A DNA stretch of 64,000 nt from Prochilodus magdalenae (taxonomy: Eukaryota; Chordata; Actinopteri; Characiformes; Prochilodontidae): contig JAMWET010003074.1 of the NCBI GenBank assembly GCA_024036415.1, positions 1-64,000 on the forward strand, written 5' to 3'. Under the pieces are notes generated by a model that saw only the letters and a program-made list of their open reading frames with translations, was not told the origin of the DNA and made no database searches. Positions 48,415 to 61,975 of this stretch are shown piece after piece. The translations under genes and the position numbers were made by a program. Each line of letters opens with the position of its first letter. Position 1 is the stretch's first letter.

Positions 48415-50374
48415 ATGGAGAACAACAAAATCTCGAAGGTAAGATGGTTGTGTTTGTTTTATTGACCAGCACTCAGCACAGAAAAGACCAGATTGCTTTT
48501 TTTTAATTATTCAGCCTTGTCTTCACTCTCCAATCCTGTATTTGTTTACATGTGCGGAACGCTACTATTTATGTTTCCGGATTATTAAACACGGAAGTGT
48601 GAGAAGGTATTCTCTATTACTGTAGATTACTGTATGTAAAGATGGCATAACATTTTAAAGTATGTACTAAATACGTATGTACCGGATATTCTGTGTCATG
48701 TGATATTTTGTATTGTTTTGAATTAATAAGAATTTGGAACGGTGTTTTACTGTACCTGAACGGACCTAGATAGATGTAATTACACATTATGAGAAATATA
48801 TTGCATCTGAGGTTTACAAAATTACTTTGCAGGTCTTTAATGACTCTGTTCATGGTCACATTGAGATGCCTCCTCTGCTGGTGAAAATAATCGATACTCT
48901 GGAGTTTCAGCGCTTGAGGAACATCAAGCAACTTGGAGGAGGCTATTTTGTCTATCCAGGAGCTTCCCACAATCGCTTTGAGCACTCCATTGGGTAAAGT
49001 TAAATTTGGTTGGGTACAACAGAAAATTGCATGTGCGTTACAGTGACTATCATTAGGTCATAATTATGTACTTCTTTCAACACAGTGTGGCTCACCTGGC
49101 AGGCAAGCTTGTGCAGAAATTGAGTGCACAGAAGGATTTGGGTATAACTGAAAAAGACATACTCTGTGTGCAGATTGCAGGGCTGTGTCATGACCTGGGT
49201 GAGATTCCTTATTCATTAGGGAATAACAACAAGTCTGTGGTGTTGCAAATAACTTTTTTTTCAACAGTTATGTGAATTTTGTATTTATAAACTCAGCTGT
49301 TAACTCCTGTTTCTAAAAATAAGGTCATGGCCCATTCTCTCATACATTTGATGAAGTCATGAAGGAACTGAAAAAAAAAAGAAGGGAAGAAGAGAACGAA
49401 GAAGATGAAGATGAAGAAGAATGGAAGGTGTTTATCTATTTTACACATGTCATAATTAAAGGAACTGTTGTTGGTTTTATAGTTATACGCAGACAAGCCA
49501 AAACATTATAACCATAACTATGACACATGTTAAGGTCCGGGACTTATTAGCAAGCAGTCAGATCTCGTAGTTGACATATTCGGTGCCTCCAGGTTCCATT
49601 TACATACACTATTGTGAGTTATGTGTAATCTGATTTGGACCTCACAGTAAAAATTATTTGTCTTACTCGTCTTACAAATTGTATATCTTGTTACACACTG
49701 TACTATTGTTTAGTGGCACTTGTGCACAAATCTAACATTTGCATTGGAATGTAAAACTCCATATTGCTGCCATAATACATGTCTGAACTAAGGAAGACAA
49801 GTCTTACATGTGTAACAAAATATAGTGATATTGATTCTACATAAGATTATAATACTTCACCTATAAACTTTGTTTCCCATGAGACAGCATGAAGCAGCAT
49901 CAGTCATCATGTTTGAACACCTGATTGAAGTAAATGGCATTGAGAAGATCATGAGAGACGATTATAAATTCGATCGTAAAGACTTCCTGTTTATTATGGA
50001 GATGATCTATGGCCCCAATCCACCAAGCAAGATGAGCTGTTGCTCCCCCCCCTCCCCTCAGGTATATAAGAATGTTTTTAATCCTGTATTAATAACCTCT
50101 GTAAAAAGGATTTGACTGATTTTCTCTAGTGCTCCTATTGTAGTAGTATTACATTGATTATATATTATTATAGATTTATTTTGATTATAGATTTTTACAT
50201 ATGAGAATAGGGGAATACTCAATAACAGTAATAACTGGGCATCATAATAAACCCTTTTTAAAAGCAGATCAGCTTTAAAGCCAGAAGCCATAAAGTCAGT
50301 GTGACAGAAGGGAGTCCTTTAGCCGGATCACAAACCAAAAAAAAAAAAAAAAAAAAATTTATATATATATATAT

Positions 50375-50437
<63 letters not shown>

Positions 50438-53400
50438 TACATATATGTGTATATACACACATTCACATTTATATATATAAACATACACATTTAGCTCTGA
50501 GCTCGACTGTCTAATAGAAGCTGGAATTGACTTCCACAGTTTAGAAGCATAATAACTGAAAGAAGCCTCTCCATGTATCTTGTATTTTACAGAAGGCATT
50601 AGCAGAAGGCCAGCATCTGTAGATTTTAGCAGGTTCTAGATTATTTACAGCCTTACAGACCAACAGAAGAACTTTAAAGTAATAAAGATACAAATACTAA
50701 TATAAAAACTAATAGATACAGGTAGCCAATGCAGCTCTTTCAAAACAGGAGGGATGTGTGCTTTGTGTTTAGGGTCTGTTAGGATCCGAGCTGCTGTGTT
50801 CTGTACGAGCAGTAGGGATAGACAGTTCTCTTAGGAATGCCAGTAAGAAGAGCATTACAGTAATCAATTCTGTTTGTAACAAACATATGAACAATGTTTC
50901 TCTGCATCGCACGAGACAAAATATATATATATATATTTCTCAAATCATAAAAAGCTAATTTAGTGACTAGGTTGACATGCAAGATAAAACTGAGCTCAGA
51001 GTCTAAGATCATGCCCAGGTTTCGTACTTCAGGTTTCATATTAGTAGCTTAAGAACCGAGTTTGTCATTAAGCATTGTTCTCTGAATCTTAGTACAGAGA
51101 AGCAATATTTATGTTTTTTCTTCATTTAGTTGTAGAAGATTCTGCGAGTCCACTGAGAAATATGTGACACACAGCTTCTAAGTCTTTCTACTGAGTCTAA
51201 ATTATCCAAAGAAAATGAGATGTATAACTGCAGGTCATCAGCGTAGCTATGAAAGTTAATATTATGTTTCCTAATGACATCACCCAGACGGAACATGTAC
51301 AAAGAGAACAGCAGAGGCCCTAAAACAGCCCCCTGTGGTACTCCTCAAGAAATTTCCCAGTAAAATCAGGAACAATCTGTTAAATATGATTCTAAAATTG
51401 TGCCAGAGAGGCCGACCCAGTGTTCAAGACGGTGGATTAGAATCTTGTGATTCACTGAATCAAAGGCTGAACTAAAGTCCAGTAAGACCAGAAGAGAAGG
51501 ATTTTGTACATTATTTCTGAGCCTGAGGTCACTGACAACACAAACTAATGCTGTCTCAGTACTATGGTTTGAACGAAAACCTGACTTCTCATGACTTGTT
51601 GGATATGAGATTTTAGCTTTTAAATGCTTGTAAACAACTTTTTCTAAGACGTTACAGAAAAACGGAAGGTTTGAAATTGGTCTAAAATTATTTAGAACAG
51701 TTGGATCCATTTTACTCTTCTTCAGTAGGGGTTTCACCAAAGCAGTCTTAAAAGTGTCTGGAGAAACACCTGTACACAGAGAACTGTTGACAATGGTTAA
51801 GACCTCATCAAGAAAGGCTATTAGAACTTTCTCCGGCTTGCTCTGTCTTATCAGAGCTATTTTATTTTGAAAATTAATTGCAAACTCTTCGCAGGTTTCA
51901 GAAGAAAAGTCCCCATTAGACCCGTTAGCAGAGACATTAGGATTAATTAGTTGGTCTATGGTAAAGAAGAGCACTCTCGTAATATCTTTGTGTTTGTGTT
52001 AATTACATCAGAGACTGTCATATGACTGTCTGTATATTTTAATAGGATTATAGGTGTAGGTGCAGATCTGCTCTCTGAGAATATCATAGTGAACCTGCAG
52101 TTCACTATGATATTTTCCTCCATTAGTGCTCCGATTTACCACAAATTCTGGTGTATTTCCTCATTTATCCATGGATTTTTCTAAATAAGCGAGTTTGTCT
52201 TCCATTTTACTGGTGCGACACTATCAAGAGTTTCCTTGTATCTAGAGTTTAGCTCACTACATGAGGAGGTCAGAGCTGTATTTGGTGCACTGTTTATAGA
52301 TTCAGAGTCAGAGTCAGAGTAACATTTTCAAAAGGATCTTTCTGGTGTCCTTATTTTTTACATCTATATTGACCTGAAAGGATACACAGACATGGTCTGA
52401 CAGAACGATGTTAGATATGAGTGACGTTTGTATTTAAACCTTTAGTGATTACTAAATCTAGGATGTGATCTAGTTTGTGGGTTGAGCTAAGTCAAGTCAA
52501 ATGTTTCTCAAAAATCAACACATGTTAAAATCCCCAGCGTTATAATGAATCCAGGCATTATAATGAATCAGGTATTGGGAAATACCTTTATAATCAAAAG
52601 AAATAGCTGCATCCAGAAGGAATTAATCAACAGGAATGAAATTTGGTGGGCAGTTTCACATTGTGAGACATGCGAATGATTCAAGTTTTCACGCTTGGCC
52701 GCGCATGCAAAGATGGTTGTATCAATCATGTATGCTGATTGTTCCAACAACTGCCCTTAACACCTGGCGCCTTACTGAGAGACACTACTTCTGTATGTGT
52801 AACTCAATAAATATTGATCATATCAGTCTAAATTTATCATCATTTATTGGTCCAGGTAGCCTTTATCTTCCTTCCCAATCCCACACCTCCTTCTGGCTGC
52901 AGCTATTTTTTGATGATTCGTGTATAAAGCCCAATCCATCTCCAACGCTTTGATTTTATAAATATTTGATTTTATATTTCCGATACACTCTGAAAAAAAT
53001 TATCACAGCTTTCACTCTAGAGTTACATCAGGTGTAAATATTAAACAAAAGTGGAAACATTTTGATCCACATGTAGAACTGAACCACTATTGGTTTAAAA
53101 CAGTGGGTTCTTCCATTAATACTATAGTCATTTGCGGAAAAAAAATCAAAAAGAGTTCAAAGACGCTTTTAAAAGTTTAAAGAATCTTGACACAAGAAAG
53201 GTTCAATACCAATTTAACCCTCCTGTTATGCTTAACTGTAGGGAACAGCAAGAATGTTGACACGAGGCATGTTTTATTGTTGAGATATATACATACTTTG
53301 TATTTGTCTTGTGTAGTGGCCATACAGAGGAAGGGAAAAGGAGATGTCCTTTCTGTATCAGATTGTGGCCAATCGCACAACTGGAATTGATGTTGATAAA

Positions 53401-56400
53401 ATGGATTATTTCAGTCGGTGAGTTTCATATGTATATGTTTTTGTGGGTTCCATAAAACACATTGTGTTAATGGAGTAATGCACATTGTGTTCTCCTGACC
53501 TTTTATAGTTTTTAAAATAAAATACAAAAAAAATCAATTGGTAAAACATGAAACACTGTGTTTTTATACTTTTTGTAATTTAATATGGGTCAATACAGGC
53601 TAAATTCACTATCACTGCTTTCTGGATTTCCATGCCAACTTTGTTTTGTATGTTACACTTAAACTCCAGTATATTGTTCCTTTAAAATATCACATAAAAG
53701 TACAGTTATCCTAAAGATCAGCAATTAAATCAAATGCTGCTAGACAACAAGAGAAGTTGATGTGACTGCCTTTTTATGACTGCCACTCAACCCAAAAAAT
53801 ACCAAAAATGCACAGTCATATCTATGTGTGGCAGTGTCGTGATTTTGCACCTTAGTTTTGTTCTTGCACTTGGATTGTTTAACAACCTGTGCATTTCTTT
53901 ATTCAGGGATTGCCTCCATCTGGGTATGAAATGTAACTTTTCTTTTGAACGTTACATGATGTTTGCACGAGTTTGCACTGATGAAAATGGTGACAAGCAG
54001 ATCTGCGTGAGAGACAAGGTGAATTTATTTATTTGTGTATTTGTTTTCTTCATTTCTACTTGTTTATCTATGTGTTTAAAAAAGAGACACTGTACATTAA
54101 GCAAGATTTTACATTTAGATAAATGTACCCAGATTTAGCCTAAAGGCTCATTTTCATTAGTAGGACCTTTTCCTGATGTTATTATGCTACAAATTTACTA
54201 AATCATTATTAAATATAAACACAAGTTTCAATACTTAAAAAAAATAAAACAAGTTAATAAAATAAATAATAAAAATAGAGAGACCATCATCAACCATGTT
54301 GGTTTTAAGCCATTTCTTAAAACATACAGCCTAACTCCTAAAAAACTCTAGTCACTCTACTTGCTGTAGATCTCAAGTTAATGGAGTGAGACAAAAAAGG
54401 GGAGGTAATCTGCGCTTATTCTCTACTAAGCAGACATTTACATATCTGACAAATGATTTCGTCTTATACCGAGTTTATCTATACCATATTATTAGCTCTT
54501 TAACATTTTAAAGACTTCTGTCTCAGATACTGGTCTTAATGTTCGTACTGGCTGACTGGTATTAATAATAATTGCATTACTTTTTCCAACAGTCGAACTT
54601 TGGGCTAGGACAGCCAACTTTTGCCAAGCATCGTTTTCTCCAGTTAATTTTCTTCAGTTTTTAACTTCCCAATTTTCAATAACTGTATTATCAATGTGTT
54701 GGTGTTATCAATGCTATGTATGTATCATGAAAATCCCACTCCTTCAATAACTTTTGAATAATATAATTTATACAGGGAAGAGACTGTTCCTTGTTTTTTT
54801 ATATTTCATCTAAATTGAAATTTTATTGATTGTAGATCCTTTTGGGTCTATCAATCGGTAATGTTTAACACATGAAAACTGTGTGTTAGAATGACACTGG
54901 AATACAGTCCTGAGTTCTTCTTTTATGCCCATCAGGAAGCAATGAACATGTACGAGCTCTTTCAGATTCGCTACCTCATTCGCAAGAATGCCTGCCACCA
55001 CAGGGTTACAATTGCAGTTGAACTCATGTAAGTTCATGAACTTATATAACTTGCCTGTAACATGCAAAAAAGGAATATATTTCACAAAATGTATCTATTT
55101 AATCAGCATATCATCACTGTCATAAAACCTGAAGTCTCAGTTTATTACTGTTTTTATTTTATATGTAATTTGTGCAAAGTGAGAAAATGAAAAAAAATCT
55201 CATTTTATTAACTTTCTCTCCTGTAAAGTTAATACTTTTGAATAGCATCAATAATATTATTACATATGCACTAAACACAAATGTCTTTCATTTGCACATT
55301 AAAATTTCCAGGTTGGTAGATGCAATTGTAGCAGCTGCCAACGATTTTCTCATCCTAAATGCAGCAGATGACCCCAATGCTTACACAAATCTCACAGGTT
55401 CTGCTTCCATCTCTTAATATACTGTGAAATAAGCACTTTTTTAAAAATAGCAGACATAAGTATTTAAATACTAACTTGAAATTTGAGCAATATTTTTTTT
55501 CTTCTTTTTTTATACAGATGAAATTCTTCATCAAATTCTACGCTCATCAGAACCAGAACCTAATCCAGCAAAGGAAATAATCCAGAGAATTTTTAAACGT
55601 GATCTTTACACGTTCATTGGTGATAAAATATTTGACCCAGAGGAACTGAGTGAAGTGTACAGTGATGAAGAGTGGAAGGTATGTAACACATTATTATAAT
55701 GTAGTCATTAAGCATTACATAAATAGGGCAACATTCAAGTCCAACGTCCTAAATTAATGCAACTGGTGTCTGCTCTGAATGAATCCAACTAATGTAAATA
55801 CTAACTATTCTAAAGACAGACAGACACAATTATTTAAAAAAAAACAGACACAATTATTTTATCTAGGGGCTGAACAGGAATTCTGAAAGTAAGAACATTT
55901 TTGATGTACAGGGACGCAGCAATTAATATGTGTTTAAAACTAATAAATTGTCGTTATTCTGTCAAACTTTGCATTGAGTAGTTAATGGGTTTCACTAAAA
56001 TTGTATATGAAAAATATTACAACAGAGCTTGGCTGTGTTTAGTTTTCAAATGAATTAAAAGGTGCTAAAGCTCAAATGTTTGGCAAGAACATGAAAAGTT
56101 AAAATACCAATATTACAAAGCCAACATAACAGAAAAATTGGGGTGTTAAAGCACTCGCTATATTTCCGCCAGAGAAAGGCACATCTCTACTAGGACATGT
56201 TTTGGCTTTCTATTTGTCCACACATTGTTTTAATACAGTGTGTTTTTATGTCCCTCACAAAATGATGATGATGCCCTTTTTTTCTTCTTTTCTTAGGTCA
56301 AGAAAAAGGAAACATTGGTGTCCTGGTTGAATAACATTAGGGAAATGACTAGAAATACAGACCAGTCTTTCAGTGCAGATCATTTTAAAATTGTTGTAAG

Positions 56401-56985
56401 TACAGTTAAAATTTATGTGCATCAAACTCTGTAGTTAAATGCGTGGCCTGCTAAGAAAAAATATAGTACTATTTTAGGCACATAATTGCAGGTAAATTGT
56501 AAAACACAGTGTCCACATGTAGTAGCCTAAGAATACATGGTAATACTTTACATTACTTGGTGTCTGCATAACACATTCATAACATTTTGCATGAACACTT
56601 CATGACATATTCATGAGTGTTTAAATCTACATTCTTAAAGTATACATGATACACAGTATTAATACAGAGTCATTTTATTGAGAGACATTTTTTAAAACAA
56701 GTCTTCATTTATTATTTTGACAAACCCATTCTCCACTGTGCTATTCTCTTTTTGCTTTATGTCTTTTTGTACAAAATATTGTGCCACAGGGTTCATTCAA
56801 CAGTCTATATACTGTTGAGGAAAATGTTATCAAGTTTATTATGTAATTAAGGTAGCACGTGCTTTTTTCCAAAACCATAACTGGGAAAATTAATTAAAGA
56901 TTACAAAAAGTAGAAAAAAAGGAAGAATACCAATGTGCAAATTTATTTTTTTAAATCTAGTAAGTAAATAACTAAAGTCAAACTA

Positions 56986-57018
<33 letters not shown>

Positions 57019-60000
57019 GAAAAAATAAATAATCTAGGGCCTTTACTTTCGATCCAAAGGAGTAAAGGTCAGGTCATTTTTAGTTTGTCTGTCCAAAAAT
57101 TAAACGTTTCACTAAAAATAGTACACTGTGTGAAAATAATGAGAACAGTCATTTTAAAAAATGTTTTTAAAATGGCACAGAACTCCATATTAACAACATG
57201 TAAAATGTGTACACTTTATAAATGTTCATTTGAACATTCATGCAACTAGTATAAAAAGTTCATGTAAAAATCTTAATGTATTATGTAGACAGCCTTCAAG
57301 TAAAGTGTTACAGATAGGTCCACCTGTCATGGACAAGTCATTACTAAAGGATGTTTAGCTGATTGTCAAAATGGTTCAACAAAGACAAACAGGACAGCAA
57401 AATTGGATATTTTCTTTACTTGCTACTAAATGCTTCAAACAAAACTCTGTAGAACTTTTAAAAATATAATGCTGCAAACTTCTTAGTGAGTCCAGCCTTA
57501 TCTGTGATGGTGCTACAAAGAAAACACTATACAAAATTAAGAATGCACCAAATTGTATCCCCTGATTATTTTTCTGCCAAAATAATAAGTGGCAATTTCA
57601 GTTTCAGTCCAACAACACTTTCCCCACCAGAGAGGTTCTGTAGTTGTTGCAGAGGGACTCTGGAAGTCATGTAGATGTCTTTGTGAAATCATTAAATATT
57701 ATAGTTTCATTTTACCACTGAAACTTTGACAACCAACTTCCTGCAAACATGAACGCACTTTACTAGGCATGTTGATAAACTTAATGAACCTGATGGTCCC
57801 AGTATGGAGCCTAAAAAATAGACAAAACAGTAAGTTCTGTTAGTGTACTGTTCAGTACATTGAACTTACTGTGTCATTATCAATATATAAACGATAGGAA
57901 ACACTTTATGTAATGTCGGATGCAGTTAGTGTTTATTAATTATAGGCTTATTTAAAGGTAAAGAGTAAAGGTATAGAGCAACTGATATGTGACACAATGC
58001 CATATGTGCCGTGGTGTTCAAAAAGGTACGAACAGCATTTTTTCTAAGATCACGTTCTTTACGTACAAAAATAGCAGCACTGAGAAATCATGCAATTAAA
58101 GGATAAAACCAACCCAAAATCCCCCATATGACATCAAATTATCCACAGGAAGGTTTATCTGGCACAGGAGTTGTGGTGCACTGGTCTACTGTGAATCACC
58201 AACAGGGTCATTTCACTGACCAGCCACTGCTTATGTGTATTTGTGAATAAGTGCACATTGTTTATCTTTCTCTCCCTCCCTCACTCACTCTGTCTCCCTC
58301 TCTTTTCCCCTCAAAACTGAGATTTTGGAGTTGTACAGGATGTAGCCTCTGGGAGCTACTCTGGGTTCTAATACGTCAACATTTACTTGCCAAAAACAAG
58401 GTTATTCAATTAAAGCACTTAGGCACTTGTAGCACTTACTATTTTACTGATTTCCAGTATGTCTCCCTCACTTGCAGGACTGCAAACTAAATTATGGCAT
58501 GAAAGAGAAGAATCCAATCGATTCTCTCAAGTTCTACACAAAAGACAATCCAGACATTCCAATAAAGCTGTCCAGAGAAAAGGTACAGCATTTAATATGG
58601 TTTGAGTGTTATTCATCTGCCCTTACAATGCAGTACATGTTTTCAGATTTTTTTACTCTCTGCAGGTCTCACACCTCCTGCCTGCCAAATTTTCTGAAAT
58701 CAAGATCATGCTGTTCTACAAGGGAAAAAACCAAACTGTTGTGGAACAGACCAAGAAACATGTTGACCAATTCTGGTAAGAACTGCAGAGGATCAGTAAG
58801 AGGCTCATGTTACCAAATACTACCAAATTACTAAATTAGTCGTATTTCATTTCATTAATTATACTGCATTAAATTGCTGAGGCAAAGCTATCTGGCTAAG
58901 GTGGAGACAAATTCTTATGGCTAGCTCCCTTCGCTTCAGCACATAAAATCGGTGGACAAATGAAACATGAAATATGGCAAAAAAACCCAATAAAGCCCAA
59001 TGGAACCAAACTATTTTTAGATTCAGAATCATTATTCTGAATGTCAGCACAGAAAAAGTGCTAGAATGATAATTGTTTTGGTTTTTTTGCCATTCATTTA
59101 AACAACAATAAACACAGAACAGCAGCTTGGTGAAAAAAACTCAAGTTGCTCAGTAGAGGTTTGAACCTCGACTTATTAACAATTATACTGGAAATAGTGT
59201 AACCCTTTTTAACCCACAATGTTGCCTCAATAAGGTTTATAAGTTCAGTAATTTTGCCACACTTTTCGACACCAGCCTGAACTGAATGGTGAGGTTGTGA
59301 GTGTGATGGAGCCGAGATAACAGTAATAGTAAATTATCTTATATTTCCAGATTTTAACAGTGCAATAAAAAGGAATAAATAACTGTTCATACGTGCTGAC
59401 AAAATGTATTCTGTGCGTCAGGTCACTGATCAGATTTACTGAAGAAGAATCTAAAAACAAATATCTACCTAACAAATGCTTTTATCAGACAGTTTTTTTC
59501 CCTTTTGTGTTTTGATATTTTCAGGAATGACTTGGACCCCATCTTTCTGGAAGTTAACAAGCCCAGCATTTGTGTGGATCTTAGAGGTTTTCCTTTTATT
59601 TATGTACACTGTGCTCTTGGAATCACAATAATATTCTGGGCTCTATTTTCATGGCTACTGCACAAGCAAGGAATAAAGAAACAAATTTACAATGGTAGTG
59701 CATGTAGGATTGGTGGCTTTTCATTTATATTCTTTGAGTATCAGAAAATGCTCGAACCTGGCACATCTGTAATAATTTGGATGAGGTCAGAATAAAGACA
59801 TCAGCAACAGGCATGGTTAAGTGTCTGCCGTAGATATCCTATCGAATCAACTCCTTTTATTCCTCTTAAGAACTAAGGGGGGTTACACCAACAGGGATTA
59901 ATCTTAAACTTGGATTAAATAAAGATCTAACTCCTAAACCATGCATAAATTAGTAAATGAAAATAAAACAGATTAAATTTAAACTCCAAAATAAGCACTT

Positions 60001-61944
60001 GGTGCAAAATGGTTACATACCTACAGAGGCTGGGGAATCGAAAGCAAATTCTCAGTAATAAAACATTCTGGAATTTTAAAAAGATACTTATGCCAGTCTC
60101 CAAATACCAGTGAGAATACTGTAAGAAAAGCCTTAATAAGGAAACATTTTACCTAGAGGCAATTGAACAGTATTTCAAATTCAAAATGCAATTACATATG
60201 AACATCATAAGTTTGCTTCAGTATTCATTTTTGTGCATTAACACAACCTTTCATTCTTGGTCAGCTATAACAGTGTCTCAGAGAGGCACCAACCAACAGA
60301 TCTAACATGGTTTAATAAACTTTATTTTATTATTTTACTATTAGATTATCATTATATTGTGTTAATAAGAATTAAAATAAAATAACTGAAAAGAAACAAA
60401 AAAAATAATATAAATATAAATATTATATGTAATTACATTGATTTAATCATGTGTAGTCCCTAAAGTGTCATTTAAAAAAGCAATGATATTGCATTCTGTT
60501 GCAAAGATTTTGCTGTACCATTTGTGTGCCACTGCAAATGCTTTATATTTAGCATGAAAACATTTTATGAAGAAATAGCATGTAGTTATTGTAGTTATTT
60601 GTGAGTGTTCATGTTTAGCTCCTAAGGGAAGAGCATTTACATTGATTAGTCCAACGATTCCAATAAATTTGTTTAGTGCGTTATTTTAGCCTACAATTCA
60701 CTGCAACATGGCCTCAAGTGGTGTACTACCTTAAATAAAACATATACACTTATGTTCGGTTAGTACTTTAGTTAGTATTTATTTTAAAAAATCACAGTTC
60801 TTACTAACAAAGAAAAATGAATAATTGAATAAACCATGAAAAATCTAAAATAAATCAATAAAAGCACATTGAAGAAAATAAATTCAATCAAGCACTGTAG
60901 TTAAAGTTAGTCATGTGTGTATATAAAGAGTTTTCCCAACCACTTCAACCAATCAGAAATTACTTTTTTTAAACAGGGCTGTAAAATGTTATAATGCACT
61001 GAACGCCATATGATGTGTAAATTAATATCTATTATCTGTTCTGTGCATAATAACATTTCACAGCTGAGTTGTTTTAGTCATTCCACCCAAAGTTCTTATA
61101 ATTTCTGTCCATCAAAACACTAGCACATAAAATAGTAAAATAGCAACATGCCTGTATTATATCATTGGACTTGCAGCTGCAAGAAAGTAGAGCCTTATTT
61201 ATTTACTTATTTTCTTAGAAAAAATTTATATTTATGTGGTATGAATTGCTTGAGACAGAAACACTGAAAGTATTTCAGAACTGTGTGTTTACTTTTTTCT
61301 TTATTTTTGATTTTAACTATTTTACTTCTGGTTTACAGATTTCTTTCAGAACATTGTGTGCCCACCGATGCAAAACCTTGCACAAGAAATCATTGAGAGA
61401 ATTTCAAAACAGGGGACTTACAAGTTGATTGTTTGGAAAACTTTCAGTACAGAGGAACTGATACACTTGAAAAGAGGTCAAGCCTGGAGGGTTAGCTACT
61501 TTTACTCGAAAACAATTATAATATACACGACTACCTATTGAGTCTTTCTGTCCTAATTCAGCAAGGCATATTATAAGACACAACAAATATATAAATTGGC
61601 TGTAGTTACTAGTAATTAAAGGAATGATTAATTTGCAGCATAGCCAAGAATGGAGAGAAAAAACAAGTAAACTTTTAATTAATCCAGCAAATCTGCATTA
61701 AATCTCCACTTACTGACCACAGTCCATCATATGCACATAACAAAAATGAACTAAAATTTCAGGTCCCAACAACTAGAAAAACTTAAAACTCTTTTACAGG
61801 AATCTTTAAATCTTAGTTAGCTGGTACCACTTGAATACCTTAAACTGATAATCTCTAACCACCTCTACATGATCTGTTTTATTTGATCTTTGTTAGTTCT
61901 TATTTAATTTTAGTCTCTTGTATTGGATTTACTTTTGCTTTTCC

Positions 61945-61975
<31 letters not shown>

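Larger units (their letters stand above)
48833..55397 (+). other. copy C: HD catalytic core exons
   Basis: Metal ligands are kept: NRFEH, CHD and DVDKMDY, as are GHGPFSH and HEAAS. The block that in human SAMHD1 reads around H370-K377 is changed: [10 protein letters not shown] puts Arg at H370, Asn at R372, Cys at Y374 and His at Q375, while copy B keeps HxKAYQH. In the allosteric segment YFVYPG, the F157 position is Tyr. Numbering comes from family knowledge and an ungapped eye alignment. The hydrolytic centre looks intact, but base or sugar recognition should differ from copy B, or the protein may be a weak enzyme. Confidence 0.75.

Noticed and set aside
59587..59795. Continuation of exon 14 of copy C into a membrane-like helix ([18 protein letters not shown])
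   Set aside because: A good GT donor ends the exon at 59586 and the phase fits the exon at 61339; the hydrophobic stretch is probably intron. It would only matter if the intron is retained.
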